A program made the translations under genes and the position numbers. This document shows positions 7,741 to 16,454 of a stretch of DNA of 37,779 nucleotides, in pieces. Under the pieces are notes generated by a model. That model had not been told where the DNA came from. It ran no database searches and saw nothing but the letters and a program-made list of their open reading frames with translations. This DNA comes from an uncultured Eubacteriales bacterium (GTDB lineage: Bacteria > Bacillota > Clostridia > Christensenellales > CAG-138). The number at the start of each line of letters is the position of its first letter. Within the stretch, counting starts at the first letter, position 1. The stretch is taken from contig UQXE01000021.1 in NCBI GenBank assembly GCA_900544965.1, forward strand, positions 1 through 37,779. Reading direction: 5' to 3'.

Positions 7741-10482
7741 TTACTGGCTCCTGCCACAGCACTGTTTGTACTTTTTGCCGCTGCCGCACGGACATGGATC
7801 GTTTCGCCCCGGGGCCTGTTTTACGCGTTTTGGCCTATTTCCCTCTTCGGATACAGGTTCAATGGGCTTCGCCACCTGTTCGCGCTGCTGCGGCGCTACC
7901 TTCACCGTGGTGTGATACAGCGTCCTGACAGTAAGCTCGCGTATGCCGGCGACCATCTCGTCGAACATATCAAATCCGGCGTTTCTATACTCTATGACAG
8001 GGTCTTTTTGAGCCATGGCGCGCAGACCTATCCCCTGCCTAAGCTGGGTCATGGCGTCGATATGATCCATCCAGTGCGTGTCCACCGCTCTGAGAAGCCG
8101 TATGCGCTCCACTTCCCTCATGTCGATTCCGTGCGACGAGATTTCCGTTTCCTTTTCGCCGTATATCGCTTTCATCCCGGTCATTATCCTGTCGCGCATG
8201 GCGTTACGGTTCTTTATATCTTTCGCCAGCTCATTTGTCTGGAACTTTACGCCCGTGAGCTCCTCAAGGGACGCCGCCAAACCTCCTATGTCCCACATAT
8301 CCTCGCTGAGGTTTGCCTGACAATATATGCCTAGCCTCGAATCGACGGCTTCCTCTATCATCCTCATTACCGATTTGGATATATCCTCGCCCATGAGCAC
8401 CGCCCTGCGCTGTCCGTAAATGATCTCGCGCTGCTTATTCATTACATCGTCATACTGCAGGACATTCTTTCTTATATCATAGTTATGGGCTTCTACCCGC
8501 TTTTGCGCGGTTTCAATCTGCTTGCTGAGTATTGATATATCCATGGGGACGTCGTCCTCAGGGGCGAGCCGCATCATTATGCCCTTAACCCTGTCCGCGC
8601 CAAAGCGCTGCATCAGTTCGTCCTCAAGCGAAACGAAGAAGCACGTGGAGCCTGGATCTCCCTGGCGCCCCGCCCTTCCCCTAAGCTGATTGTCAATGCG
8701 TCTTGACTCGTGCCTCTCGGTGCCGATTATATGCAGGCCGCCGACCGCTACCACCCTTTCATGCTCGTCGTCGGCCTGTTTTTTATACTTTCTGTACAGG
8801 TCGTTATAGGTCTCGCGCGCCGCAATTACCGCTTGGTCGGAAGTGTCCGAATGGCTGTTCGCCTCTTCAATCATGAACTCGTCCATTCCCTGCCGCGCAA
8901 GCTCCTGCTTAACCAAGAATTCTGGGTTACCTCCCAACAGTATATCGGTTCCGCGTCCCGCCATGTTGGTTGCAATCGTTACCTTGCCAAACTTTCCGGC
9001 CTGCGCCACAATCTCGGCCTCGCGCTTATGATGCTTCGCGTTTAGCACCTCATGGTCGATTCCGCGCCGTTTAAGCAATTCGCTGAGCATCTCGCTCTTC
9101 TCTACCGAGATTGTGCCGACGAGAACAGGCTGCCCGGTTTTATGCACCTTTTCAATGGAATCTACAACAGCCTTGAATTTTCCCTTCTGGGTGCTGTAGA
9201 TAACATCGTTCATATCGTTTCTGATAAGCGGGCGGTTGGTTGGTATCTCAACTACGTCAAGGTCGTAAATCCCCTGAAACTCCGCCTCCTCGGTCTTCGC
9301 CGTACCCGTCATGCCGGCCAGCTTTTTATACATGCGGAAATAATTTTGGAACGTTATGGTGGCAAGCGTCTTGTTCTCGCGTTCCACCTTTACCCTCTCT
9401 TTGGCCTCCAGCGCCTGGTGAAGGCCGTCGGAATACCTTCTTCCGATCATAAGCCGGCCTGTAAACTCGTCGACAATGATTACTTGGCCTTCCTGAACGA
9501 CGTAATCCTTATCGCGGCTGAACAGCGCGTGCGCCTTAAGGGCCTGCATGATATGATGGTTAAGCTCCGAGTTTACCGGATCAGCTATGTTATCCAGGCC
9601 AAAATACTGTTCGGCCTTATCCATGCCTTGACGGGTAAGCGCTGCCGTCCTGGCCTTTATATCCACCATATAGTCGCCGCTCTCCTTCTGCTCAGCGCCT
9701 TCAAGCAGAATTTCCGATCTTGTAAGCTTCTCTATATTGGCCCCGCGTTCCAGTTTGCTGACAAAACGGTCGACTTTGACGTACATATCAGTCGATTCCT
9801 CGCCATGACCGGAAATTATAAGCGGGGTTCTCGCCTCGTCGATCAGGATCGAGTCAACCTCGTCAACTATGGCATAATTGAGTTCGCGCTGAACCATGCT
9901 CTCACGATAAACCACCATATTGTCGCGCAGGTAGTCGAAACCGAATTCATTATTCGTTCCATATACGATATCGCACGCGTATATATCCTTGCGCTCCGAC
10001 GGCTCAAGATCGGTAGTAATGCAGCCCACGGTAAGGCCAAGAAAGCGGTGTATCTTGCCCATCCATTGCGCATCGCGCTTTGCCAGATAGTCGTTTACCG
10101 TTACAACATGAACACCCTTTCCATCAAGCGCGTTTAAATACGACGGCAGGGTCGCCACCAGCGTTTTTCCCTCTCCTGTCTTCATCTCGGCTATGCGGCC
10201 CTGATGCAGGACAATTCCTCCAAGCACCTGAACGTCGTAATGCCGCTGCCCTATTGTTCTGATGGCGGCTTCCCTTACAGCCGCATAAGCCTCCGGCAGG
10301 AGGGAGTCCAGCGTATCGCCCTTTTTAAGCCGTTCTTTAAACTCAGTTGTTTTTGCTCTGAGCTGTTCGTCTGAAAGCGTCTGCATAGAAGCCTCATATC
10401 CATTTACAGCATTCAGCATCGGCCTTAATTTTTTTATTCTGCTTGAACTCGTGTTTCCGAGCAATACATCAATGAATCCCAT
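7741..10482 (-). CDS. secA: Preprotein translocase ATPase SecA
   Basis: 913 residues from ATG at 10482 (MGFIDVLLGNTSSSRIKKLRP), chosen because GGAAGGA lies 9 nt upstream. A longer in-frame form from 10512 lacks this support. SecA drives ATP-dependent export through SecYEG. Visible motifs are the Walker A loop (MKTGEGKT), the DEVDSILIDEARTPLIISG helicase-type Walker B region, the GRAGRQGDPG motif VI region, and a C-terminal zinc-binding SEC-C tail (NDPCPCGSGKKYKQCCG). Full length with no damage. It is followed leftward by prfB, with which it shares the terminator at 6521-6550. Confidence 0.97.
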   Translation of the reverse strand: MGFIDVLLGNTSSSRIKKLRPMLNAVNGYEASMQTLSDEQLRAKTTEFKERLKKGDTLDSLLPEAYAAVREAAIRTIGQRHYDVQVLGGIVLHQGRIAEMKTGEGKTLVATLPSYLNALDGKGVHVVTVNDYLAKRDAQWMGKIHRFLGLTVGCITTDLEPSERKDIYACDIVYGTNNEFGFDYLRDNMVVYRESMVQRELNYAIVDEVDSILIDEARTPLIISGHGEESTDMYVKVDRFVSKLERGANIEKLTRSEILLEGAEQKESGDYMVDIKARTAALTRQGMDKAEQYFGLDNIADPVNSELNHHIMQALKAHALFSRDKDYVVQEGQVIIVDEFTGRLMIGRRYSDGLHQALEAKERVKVERENKTLATITFQNYFRMYKKLAGMTGTAKTEEAEFQGIYDLDVVEIPTNRPLIRNDMNDVIYSTQKGKFKAVVDSIEKVHKTGQPVLVGTISVEKSEMLSELLKRRGIDHEVLNAKHHKREAEIVAQAGKFGKVTIATNMAGRGTDILLGGNPEFLVKQELARQGMDEFMIEEANSHSDTSDQAVIAARETYNDLYRKYKKQADDEHERVVAVGGLHIIGTERHESRRIDNQLRGRAGRQGDPGSTCFFVSLEDELMQRFGADRVKGIMMRLAPEDDVPMDISILSKQIETAQKRVEAHNYDIRKNVLQYDDVMNKQREIIYGQRRAVLMGEDISKSVMRMIEEAVDSRLGIYCQANLSEDMWDIGGLAASLEELTGVKFQTNELAKDIKNRNAMRDRIMTGMKAIYGEKETEISSHGIDMREVERIRLLRAVDTHWMDHIDAMTQLRQGIGLRAMAQKDPVIEYRNAGFDMFDEMVAGIRELTVRTLYHTTVKVAPQQREQVAKPIEPVSEEGNRPKRVKQAPGRNDPCPCGSGKKYKQCCGRSQ

Positions 10483-10626
10483 AACAGCATATCCTTCCAA
10501 AAGGTAATTCATAGTATTTTATCACGTTGCCTATTATAATACAATCGCCATGGCGTATGGTTTGCACTCTGGACACATTTAAACTTTTGTTACCCTTGTC
10601 AACTGAGTGTATAGATACCCTTACCC

Positions 10627-10655
10627 TTGATAAATAAATGACTTTATGATATCCT
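10627..10655 (+). promoter_or_regulatory. Promoter of csoR-type operon
   Basis: TTGATA (10627-10632), 17-bp spacer, TATCCT (10650-10655). The -10 runs into the large palindrome 10652-10688, so a repressor bound there would block RNA polymerase. Confidence 0.5.
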
Positions 10656-10688
10656 TCCAATATCCCCCATAAGGGGATATTGGAAGGA
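10652..10688 (+). promoter_or_regulatory. Perfect 16+16 bp palindrome: CsoR-type operator and SD-sequestering hairpin
   Basis: Arms 10652-10667 and 10673-10688 are perfectly complementary around a 5-nt centre. The core ATCCCC-CATAA-GGGGAT has the C-run/G-run dyad typical of CsoR/RcnR operators. The right arm ends in GGAAGGA, which with the next bases forms the ribosome binding site of the repressor gene starting at 10697. The same element could therefore act as DNA operator and as an RNA hairpin hiding the SD. Confidence 0.7.
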
Positions 10689-10696
10689 GTTATTAC

Positions 10697-10978
10697 ATGC
10701 CGAATAAAAAATTTCATAATCACACCGAGACAAAAAAGGTAGTTAACCGTATGTCCCGCGCTATTGGCCATATGGAAAGCATAAAAAGAATGTTTGAGGA
10801 TGGATTGGATTGCTGCGACATTCTCATACAGATTGCCGCTGTAAAAGCCGCAATCAATAACATTGGGAAAATAATATTAGAGGATCATATCAGCCACTGC
10901 GTCGTTGATGCTATTGAGACTGGGGATACAAAGGTTTTGCAGGACTTAACCTCGGCAATCAATGTCTTTGTAAAGTAA
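10697..10978 (+). CDS. CsoR/FrmR-family metal-sensing transcriptional repressor
   Basis: 93 residues, all helical, of the DUF156 family. The copper-type ligand set Cys-His-Cys is present with family spacing: Cys39, His64 and Cys68 (25 and 4 residues apart), within GLDCCDILIQIAAVKAAINN and DHISHC. An extra Cys40 and an N-terminal His-rich stretch (HNHT) add possible ligands. Such proteins are tetrameric repressors that leave the operator on binding Cu(I) or a related stress signal. It is preceded by a C-run/G-run dyad operator and followed by a DMT transporter in the same direction. Whether the signal is copper is not settled by sequence. Confidence 0.9.
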   Translation: MPNKKFHNHTETKKVVNRMSRAIGHMESIKRMFEDGLDCCDILIQIAAVKAAINNIGKIILEDHISHCVVDAIETGDTKVLQDLTSAINVFVK

Positions 10979-10988
10979 AAATTAAGTT

Positions 10989-11879
10989 ATGAGGCAAAAA
11001 ATCAACCCCTCTATATTCTGGGCCATTTTAGCCGCCGTCTTATATGCAGCCAGTGTTCCTGCATCGAAGCTGCTCTTGCAGGAGGTTCCGCCCACGATGA
11101 TGGCGGCCCTGCTGTATCTGGGTGCAGGAATAGGAATGTTCCTGCTTGGTCTTGTTCGTAAAAGGCTTATAAAGCGGCCGTTTAAACAGCACTTTGCCCG
11201 CAATGACTTGCCATATACCATAGGTATGATCATTCTTGATATTGCCGCCCCTATTCTATTGATGATCGGGCTTGCAAAAACTACGTCGGCAAACGCATCC
11301 CTGTTAAATAGTTTTGAAATCGTTGCCACATCAGTTATTGCCCTTGTCATTTTCAAGGAAGTCATTAGCAGGCGTCTTTGGCTTGCTATCGGTCTTATTA
11401 CTTTGTCAAGCATATTGTTATCATTTGAAGATTATGGAGCTCTGCATTTTTCAATCGGCTCTATATACGTTCTTCTGGCCTGTATTTGCTGGGGATTTGA
11501 AAACAACTGCACTCGCATGATATCACAGCGCGATCCACTCGAAATCGTAATCATAAAGGGTTTTGGATCAGGTCTTGGGGCGCTGGTAATAGCCTTTACC
11601 GTAGGCGAACAGCTTCCATCTTACGAATATATTCCTTTAGTACTGCTCTTAGGCTTTGTATCTTATGGGCTGAGCATATTCTTTTATGTGTATGCCCAAC
11701 GAAAGCTGGGAGCGTCCAAGACAAGCGCCTGCTATGCAGTAACCCCCTTTATAGGAACGGCCCTTTCCTTTTTAATTTTTCGGGATTTACCCAGTATTCT
11801 TTTTTATTTAGCTTTAGCGGTTATGTTATTAGCGACATATCTGACGTCAACTGATAACGCAGGTCAAATCGACGGGTAG
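10989..11879 (+). CDS. EamA/DMT-family transporter
   Basis: 296 residues with about ten hydrophobic helices in two tandem EamA repeats (about 8-137 and 150-290). Typical motifs include FWAILAAVLYAASVPASKLLL at the start and a Glu/Lys-containing end of the first repeat (IFKEVISRRLW). It lies 10 bp after the CsoR-family repressor and is presumably co-regulated. Its start at 10989 has only a weak ribosome binding site, consistent with read-through coupling. DMT transporters export metabolites or drugs; a copper-linked role here would be unusual. Substrate unknown. Confidence 0.85.
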   Translation: MRQKINPSIFWAILAAVLYAASVPASKLLLQEVPPTMMAALLYLGAGIGMFLLGLVRKRLIKRPFKQHFARNDLPYTIGMIILDIAAPILLMIGLAKTTSANASLLNSFEIVATSVIALVIFKEVISRRLWLAIGLITLSSILLSFEDYGALHFSIGSIYVLLACICWGFENNCTRMISQRDPLEIVIIKGFGSGLGALVIAFTVGEQLPSYEYIPLVLLLGFVSYGLSIFFYVYAQRKLGASKTSACYAVTPFIGTALSFLIFRDLPSILFYLALAVMLLATYLTSTDNAGQIDG

Positions 11880-11900
11880 TTATGATAATAAATGATAAGC

Positions 11901-11934
11901 AAAAATGGCGCTCCCTATATGGAATATGGAGGCC
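11901..11934 (-). terminator. Terminator of rnpB
   Basis: On the minus strand GGCCTCC pairs with GGAGCGCC (one bulge) across a 13-nt loop, followed by ATTTTT. It lies about 30 nt beyond the RNase P RNA 3' end and between convergent genes. The plus-strand T6 at 11945-11950 may help end the transporter transcript. Confidence 0.6.
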
Positions 11935-11963
11935 GTCGGATGCCGTTTTTTATCAACGCATGT

Positions 11964-12336
11964 ATACGAGCAAGCCGTAAGCCGAGTTCTGTCTAAGTGT
12001 GACCATCTATCTTGGCCTGAAGTTGCCAGCAGGCTCTAGCGATTACAAGGAGCGTGGCGGGCCGCCATTAAATGCTCCCAATTCAATCTTGCTCCGGGTG
12101 GGGTTTACAGGGCGGACAAGTCGCCATGCCGCCGGTGAGCTCTTACCTCGCCTTTCCATCCTTGCCCCGAACGCTGAAAAACGGACATTTTCGCTCTTTA
12201 TCGTTTGGGGCGGTTTATTTCTGTTGCACTTTCCTTGGAGTCGCCTCCACCGGGTGTTATCCGGCACCCTGCCCTATGGAGCTCGGACTTTCCTCATACG
12301 GGCCCTGCCGTATGCGGTCACATAGCTTACTCGTAT
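11964..12336 (-). ncRNA. rnpB: RNase P RNA, bacterial A-type
   Basis: Catalytic RNA that removes 5' leaders from pre-tRNAs. The minus strand carries the universal core: GAGGAAAGTCCGAGCTCC, then AGGGCAGGGTGCCGGATAAC, a central GUGCAACAGAAA block, AAACCGCC, GGTAAGAGCTCACCGG, and a 3' ACAGAACTCGGCTTACGG. The ends pair as helix P1 (ATACGAGTAAGC with GCTTGCTCGTAT, one G-U), which fixes the boundaries near 12336 and 11964. The GGGTGCCGGATAAC context is A-type (ancestral), not the Bacillus B-type. It lies 40 bp downstream of the zinc-ribbon gene and may be processed from the operon transcript. Confidence 0.97.
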
Positions 12337-12376
12337 TCGCGTCGCGATCAATTCATCCGGCTTATATTCACCGGTA

Positions 12377-13096
12377 TTATGCGTCGGAATATAATATCCT
12401 CCCGCAGTTTTCACATTCCACTATCTCAGTTCCGTTTATGACTGAACGTACGACCGTAGTTGGCAGAGACATGTTGCATCCTCCGCACCGTTCTCCCTCC
12501 AGCTTGGCCAGTGGGACGACGTGTTTTTTTCTTATCGTCTTGTACCTTTTTACAAGTTCAGGCGCGACGCCTTTTTCACGGGTATCCGCCTCGGCCTTTG
12601 CCGCTTCAATGTCCGGCTTAGCCTTTTCAAACTCATCTTCGCACTGCTTATATATGAGGTTATACTCCTTGTTGGCCTTGGCCCCCTTTGAATAGATGGC
12701 TTTGGCTTCGGCTGCCGCCCTATCCAGCCATGCGATGGTGTCGTACAGCTCTTTTCTTACCGCTGTTATTCTTGACAGCAGTGATTCCAAGGAACGTCTC
12801 GCCTCGCTCATTTCGGCCGCGGTGCATTCCTCGTCTTCCATCATCAGGTCAAGATCCGATTTTTCAAGTTCAAACGCATGTTCAAACTCGTCGGCCATAG
12901 CGGCGAGCTCCTCGAAGCTTTTGCTTTTGGCGTCAACCTGCTTTTGAATGTTAGAAAGCAACTTCTGCTGCTCTGTAAGTATCCCGCGCAGTTTGTTGAG
13001 ACGCACCCTAGCCGGGGACGTCACTATTTCCTTTTCCAAAGCGGTAAGTTTCATTTCCGCCTCATGATAGCTCAGCAAAGCGTCAAAGCTGTTCAT
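12377..13096 (-). CDS. Coiled-coil protein with C-terminal C4 zinc ribbon
   Basis: 239 residues. Residues about 5-185 are a charged, heptad-rich coiled coil. The C-terminus has a C4 zinc ribbon with Cys204, Cys207, Cys228 and Cys231 (CGGC...CENC), the zf-RING_7/DUF164 architecture. Start ATG at 13096 (MNSFDALL) is chosen because AGGAGG lies 8 nt upstream; ATG at 13102 is only 2 nt from it. Proteins of this family follow the NIF3-like gene in many Firmicutes and are thought to bind nucleic acid; the exact function is unknown. It is the last protein gene before rnpB. Confidence 0.8.
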   Translation of the reverse strand: MNSFDALLSYHEAEMKLTALEKEIVTSPARVRLNKLRGILTEQQKLLSNIQKQVDAKSKSFEELAAMADEFEHAFELEKSDLDLMMEDEECTAAEMSEARRSLESLLSRITAVRKELYDTIAWLDRAAAEAKAIYSKGAKANKEYNLIYKQCEDEFEKAKPDIEAAKAEADTREKGVAPELVKRYKTIRKKHVVPLAKLEGERCGGCNMSLPTTVVRSVINGTEIVECENCGRILYSDA

Positions 13097-13140
13097 AATC
13101 ATTACCTCCTGCTTATACGGGACTTTATCTTGAATCGTCC

Positions 13141-13908
13141 CTAAAGCGACCAAAATGGGGATGCGTCATAACACGCCAATTTATATTGTACACCATCGGT
13201 CAATGCCTGTAAACGGTAAATAACGGACGGCAGAACAACTCTTTCCGTTTCATAGTGTCCTGCTTCAATCACGGCTAGCCCGAGGTGAATCGCCTCTATC
13301 GCCTGAGAATGCTTTATCTCGCCCGTAACATAGACGTCCGCGCCCTCATTGCGCACCATCTTTACGTCGTTTCCTCCCGAGCCGCCCATAACGGCGACGC
13401 GGGCCACCGCCACATCCGGAGCGCCCGCTATACGAACCCTGCCGCCAAGCCTTTCCTGAACATGGGCTGCAAAGCCGCGCAGCGTCGTACTTTCCGAAAG
13501 CGTCCCGATTCTTGCAATCCCTTCATTTCCTATTACGCGCGTGTTTATAACGCCCAGCGCCCCGCACAGCGCGTCGTTCACGCCGCCCTGCGCCGCGTCG
13601 AGGTTTGTATGAGCCGCAAACAACCCTATACCGTTTCTAGCCAATATATAAGCCGCTGATGTGCCGGGGTCGCATGGCGTAAAGCGCTTTATGCCACTGA
13701 AGAACATTGGATGGTGCGTTAAAACAAGATCAGCGCCCCAATTCACAGCCTCCCTTGCCACGGCTTCCGTGCAGTCAAGGGCAACCAGCACCTTATGTAT
13801 TTCATCATGATCGGGGCCGACTAAAAGGCCCGGATTATCAAAATCCAGGGCCAACGCCCTTGGAGCCATGGCTTCGCATACTGACAAAAAGTTTTCAATT
13901 TTCATCAT
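13141..13908 (-). CDS. NIF3-like dinuclear metal-centre protein
   Basis: 255 residues. Metal-ligand motifs of the NIF3/DUF34 family are present: THHPMFFSG (His65, His66), AAHTNLDAA (His100, Asp104) and, near the C-terminus, EAGHYETE. It lacks the PII-like insertion found in the roughly 370-residue Bacillus YqfO form, so it is the compact version. These proteins form hexameric toroids; GTP cyclohydrolase activity has been reported for some members, but the cellular role is unsettled. The start overlaps the trmK stop by 14 bp, with GGAGGG just upstream. Confidence 0.92.
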   Translation of the reverse strand: MMKIENFLSVCEAMAPRALALDFDNPGLLVGPDHDEIHKVLVALDCTEAVAREAVNWGADLVLTHHPMFFSGIKRFTPCDPGTSAAYILARNGIGLFAAHTNLDAAQGGVNDALCGALGVINTRVIGNEGIARIGTLSESTTLRGFAAHVQERLGGRVRIAGAPDVAVARVAVMGGSGGNDVKMVRNEGADVYVTGEIKHSQAIEAIHLGLAVIEAGHYETERVVLPSVIYRLQALTDGVQYKLACYDASPFWSL

Positions 13909-14626
13909 TATAACCCTCCATAAATGCCTCTATTTCATCCAGCTGCTTCAGTTTGATTATAAGCGCGGGCGGTCTTGAGCCCGCCGCCAAGGCGTGGGCA
14001 AGCCTTTTTTCAATTCCAAGCCTGTACGAGTTGATAAGCGTTGGGAGCAATGGATCGCGGTTTACGGCCATGCGCCAGCCTATATACAGCGCGTCCTCCG
14101 GAAATCCTTGCGGACATTGCTCGGGCGTTCCGTCATGCGCGCATATGACCTGATAGATCCTTCCTGAATCCAACACAAGCCTCTCGTCGAGTATATCATA
14201 ATTATTCTGATTCAGATAACACCTCAGTTCCTCTGCGCCTCGCATTGGCTGCAGTACAAGGCGTTTCGCGCGGCGCGCCGTTTCGCCGCCCTTTTCAAGC
14301 ATCTTAGCGATCAGCTCGCCTCCCATGCCCGCCATAATTATTCCATCCGCCTCGCCAGGGGTGAGAAACTCCAGGCCATCCGCCGACTCAAACCGGATAT
14401 CGCTGGATACGCCGCATATTCTGGCCAGCCGCCTCGCCTTATTCAGCGATACCTCGCTTATATCGCTCGCCCTTACGCGATGCACGATCCCTCTTTGAAC
14501 AAGCGCAACCGACAGCCTCCCGTGATCGCATCCGACATCGGCCGCATTATTAACGCCCGAAAGCATTTCCGCTATCGCTTCAAGCCTCGGAGAAAGATGC
14601 ACATGCTTTTTGAGCTTAGTATCCAT
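13895..14626 (-). CDS. trmK: tRNA (adenine-22-N1)-methyltransferase TrmK
   Basis: 243 residues. A Rossmann-fold class I methyltransferase with the TrmK-specific motif I AADVGCDHGRLS (residues 29-39), motif IV-like IIMAGMGGELI, and a C-terminal helical extension. It methylates N1 of A22 in tRNA using S-adenosylmethionine. The trmK/NIF3-like pair with a 14-bp overlap is a standard Firmicute arrangement. The ribosome binding site (AGGAT abutting ATG) is weak, and I see no better start. Confidence 0.93.
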   Translation of the reverse strand: MDTKLKKHVHLSPRLEAIAEMLSGVNNAADVGCDHGRLSVALVQRGIVHRVRASDISEVSLNKARRLARICGVSSDIRFESADGLEFLTPGEADGIIMAGMGGELIAKMLEKGGETARRAKRLVLQPMRGAEELRCYLNQNNYDILDERLVLDSGRIYQVICAHDGTPEQCPQGFPEDALYIGWRMAVNRDPLLPTLINSYRLGIEKRLAHALAAGSRPPALIIKLKQLDEIEAFMEGYNDEN

Positions 14627-14692
14627 ATCCTACACTATATCTCAAATCCGGCCTGTACGCAAATAAAATAAGGCTTTACCCAAAGGACGCTA

Positions 14693-14726
14693 ATAAAACA
14701 GGACGGGCGGCCGCATTGGCCGCCCG
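14693..14726 (-). terminator. Terminator of gpr
   Basis: A 9-bp GC-rich stem (14704-14712 with 14718-14726) has a 5-nt loop. On the minus strand it is followed by GTCCTGTTTTATT. It sits between the gpr stop and trmK. Confidence 0.75.
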
Positions 14727-14813
14727 AATAACAAGCGTTTTTGTAAGTTTCCCAGAGGGATAAACGTGAAAGCAAACGACATTGAAGCCATGACCGGCGA
14801 TTGCCGACCCGCA

Positions 14814-15737
14814 TTATGCTATCAAAGAGCGTATTTCGTCATAATTAGCGTCGTGTATGGCCAGGTTTATTCCGTCCGCAATTATTCGCGACATATCCCC
14901 TACGATGCTGTCAATGTCCTTAGGGGTCATGATCATAGGCCCCAGTTTTTCATTTATCACCTTCTCGGCAAGGCTCTTAAGGCGTTCCTCATCGTTATGC
15001 AGGCCCGTTTCGTCGGCCATCAGCTCAATAGCGTCCTGTACCACCGTACTGGCATAGACTACAAGCGGAACGCCTATGGCCAGCACAGGTACGTTGAGCG
15101 CCTCTGGGCTTATGTCAAGGCGGGTGTTTCCAACCCCCGACCCCGGGCTTATTCCGGTATCTGTAATCTGCACCGCCGTGCTGATTCGCTCTGAACTCCT
15201 AGCAGCAAGCGAGTCAATGGCAATTACAAGGTCAGGCTTTATATGCTCAACTACGCCTCGGATTATCTCCAGGGTTTCCACGCCCGTCACGCCCAGCACG
15301 CCGGGCGCTATCGCGCATACCGACCTAATGGGGTGGTCAAAGGCGTCTGGAAGATATTCGGTAATGTGACGTGTTACATATACCTGTTCCGCTACCCGCG
15401 GGCCAAGGGAGTCTGGAGTGATGAAGCGGTTTCCCAACCCCACAACCAGCACCGTCGCTTCATCCTTAAGGCCGCCTGTAAGCTGCTTTATCTCCTCGGC
15501 CACGGCCTTACTCAGCGCTTCAAACAGGTCAAGGGGCCTGTTTACAAGCTCGGGCGCGTCCAGCGTTACGTAGATTCCCTTCTTCTTTGAAAGCTTCTGT
15601 GCCGCCAGGTCATTGATGACCCGAATCCTTGAAACGCCTATCTCACCCTTTGATTCGTTTGTTTCTTCAATGCCAGGTATGCTTGGATTCAGCTCTCTTG
15701 CCTCCATTGCCAGATCTGTATATATATTTCGTGCCAT
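14814..15737 (-). CDS. gpr: Germination protease GPR
   Basis: 307 residues. GPR degrades small acid-soluble spore proteins during germination. It is made as an inactive zymogen in the forespore. The two conserved aspartates are at 109 (RFITPDSLGP) and 175 (VIAIDSLAAR), 66 residues apart as in the Bacillus megaterium enzyme (127 and 193). The zymogen cleavage-like sequence YTD-LAMEA occurs at residues 6-12, so the propeptide is only about 8 residues rather than about 15. AGGAGG lies 7 nt before ATG. It is divergent from rpsT, a conserved clostridial arrangement. I could not identify a convincing sigma-G promoter. Confidence 0.95.
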   Translation of the reverse strand: MARNIYTDLAMEARELNPSIPGIEETNESKGEIGVSRIRVINDLAAQKLSKKKGIYVTLDAPELVNRPLDLFEALSKAVAEEIKQLTGGLKDEATVLVVGLGNRFITPDSLGPRVAEQVYVTRHITEYLPDAFDHPIRSVCAIAPGVLGVTGVETLEIIRGVVEHIKPDLVIAIDSLAARSSERISTAVQITDTGISPGSGVGNTRLDISPEALNVPVLAIGVPLVVYASTVVQDAIELMADETGLHNDEERLKSLAEKVINEKLGPMIMTPKDIDSIVGDMSRIIADGINLAIHDANYDEIRSLIA

Positions 15738-15873
15738 AGGTAACCTCCTGTTTCCTGCTGAAATTCGGTATTTAGTGTTGCCATAACGGGGTGTTTTGAT
15801 GCCAATCCCACAGTTTATGCGGGTATGTGCCGCCAGCTGCGATAATATAAGACAAAAAAAACGGCGTTTTCGC

Positions 15874-15902
15874 TTGCATCTCGGCTCTGCCCGTGTTATA
15901 AT
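15874..15902 (+). promoter_or_regulatory. rpsT promoter
   Basis: TTGCAT (15874-15879), 17-bp spacer, perfect TATAAT (15897-15902). It gives a leader of about 60 nt before the rpsT start. Confidence 0.8.
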
Positions 15903-15970
15903 GCCGTTTGTTCGAGTCTCGCGTCCAAGGTTTTGGACTGCGTTGTAAATTTATTCGGGAGGTGAATTAC

Positions 15971-16231
15971 TTGGCAAACCATAAGTCCGCTATTAAGCGC
16001 ATTGGCGTTACGCAGAAAAAAAATCTTCGCAATCGCATGATCATGTCCGGCGTCAAGTCCGCTATCAAGAAGTTTGACAGCGCTTTGACACAAGGCGATG
16101 AAAAAGCCGTTAACGCTTGTTATCTTAGCGCCGTGAGCACCGTGGATAAGGCCGTCAATAAAGGCGTGCTGCACAGAAACGCTGCCGACCGAAAAAAAGC
16201 CCAGCTTGCCATTAAATTGGCGGCGAAGTGA
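15971..16231 (+). CDS. rpsT: Ribosomal protein S20
   Basis: 86 residues beginning MANHKSAIKRIGVTQKKN, the canonical S20 N-terminus. Helical and Lys/Arg-rich throughout, it binds 16S rRNA early in small-subunit assembly. The start is TTG at 15971 with GGGAGGTG 6 nt upstream; the frame is open further upstream but without support. Non-AUG starts are also known for E. coli rpsT, where they limit expression. Confidence 0.96.
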   Translation: MANHKSAIKRIGVTQKKNLRNRMIMSGVKSAIKKFDSALTQGDEKAVNACYLSAVSTVDKAVNKGVLHRNAADRKKAQLAIKLAAK

Positions 16232-16454
16232 TTTCCCCACCTGCAATATAAAATGTTTTTGATGATAAAGGCCTTCTAAAACATCGGGTTTGGATGGTCT
16301 TTTAGTCATATGCGCACGGATGATTTCATGCCTATAAATGTCCCGCTTTGCTGTAAGTCCGGCGGAATATTTTCCGAATGTTTTTCGAACTTAAATCCCG
16401 CTTACATTTTGATTCAGGCTTCTTTGGCGTTAAAATAAGCCAAAACACGTCAAA

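Noticed and set aside
10533..10562. Leftward secA promoter at TATAAT 10538-10533
   Set aside because: No acceptable -35 at 16-18 bp; an alternative TTGTAT-17-TAAAAT exists but is too weak to list.
15738..15850. Sigma-G promoter for gpr
   Set aside because: GCATA and CAT-like elements occur but their spacing (about 14 bp) does not fit the sigma-G consensus.
15906..15925. tRNA T-loop-like TTCGAGTC
   Set aside because: No acceptor stem, anticodon loop or CCA-end context surrounds it; it lies in the rpsT leader.
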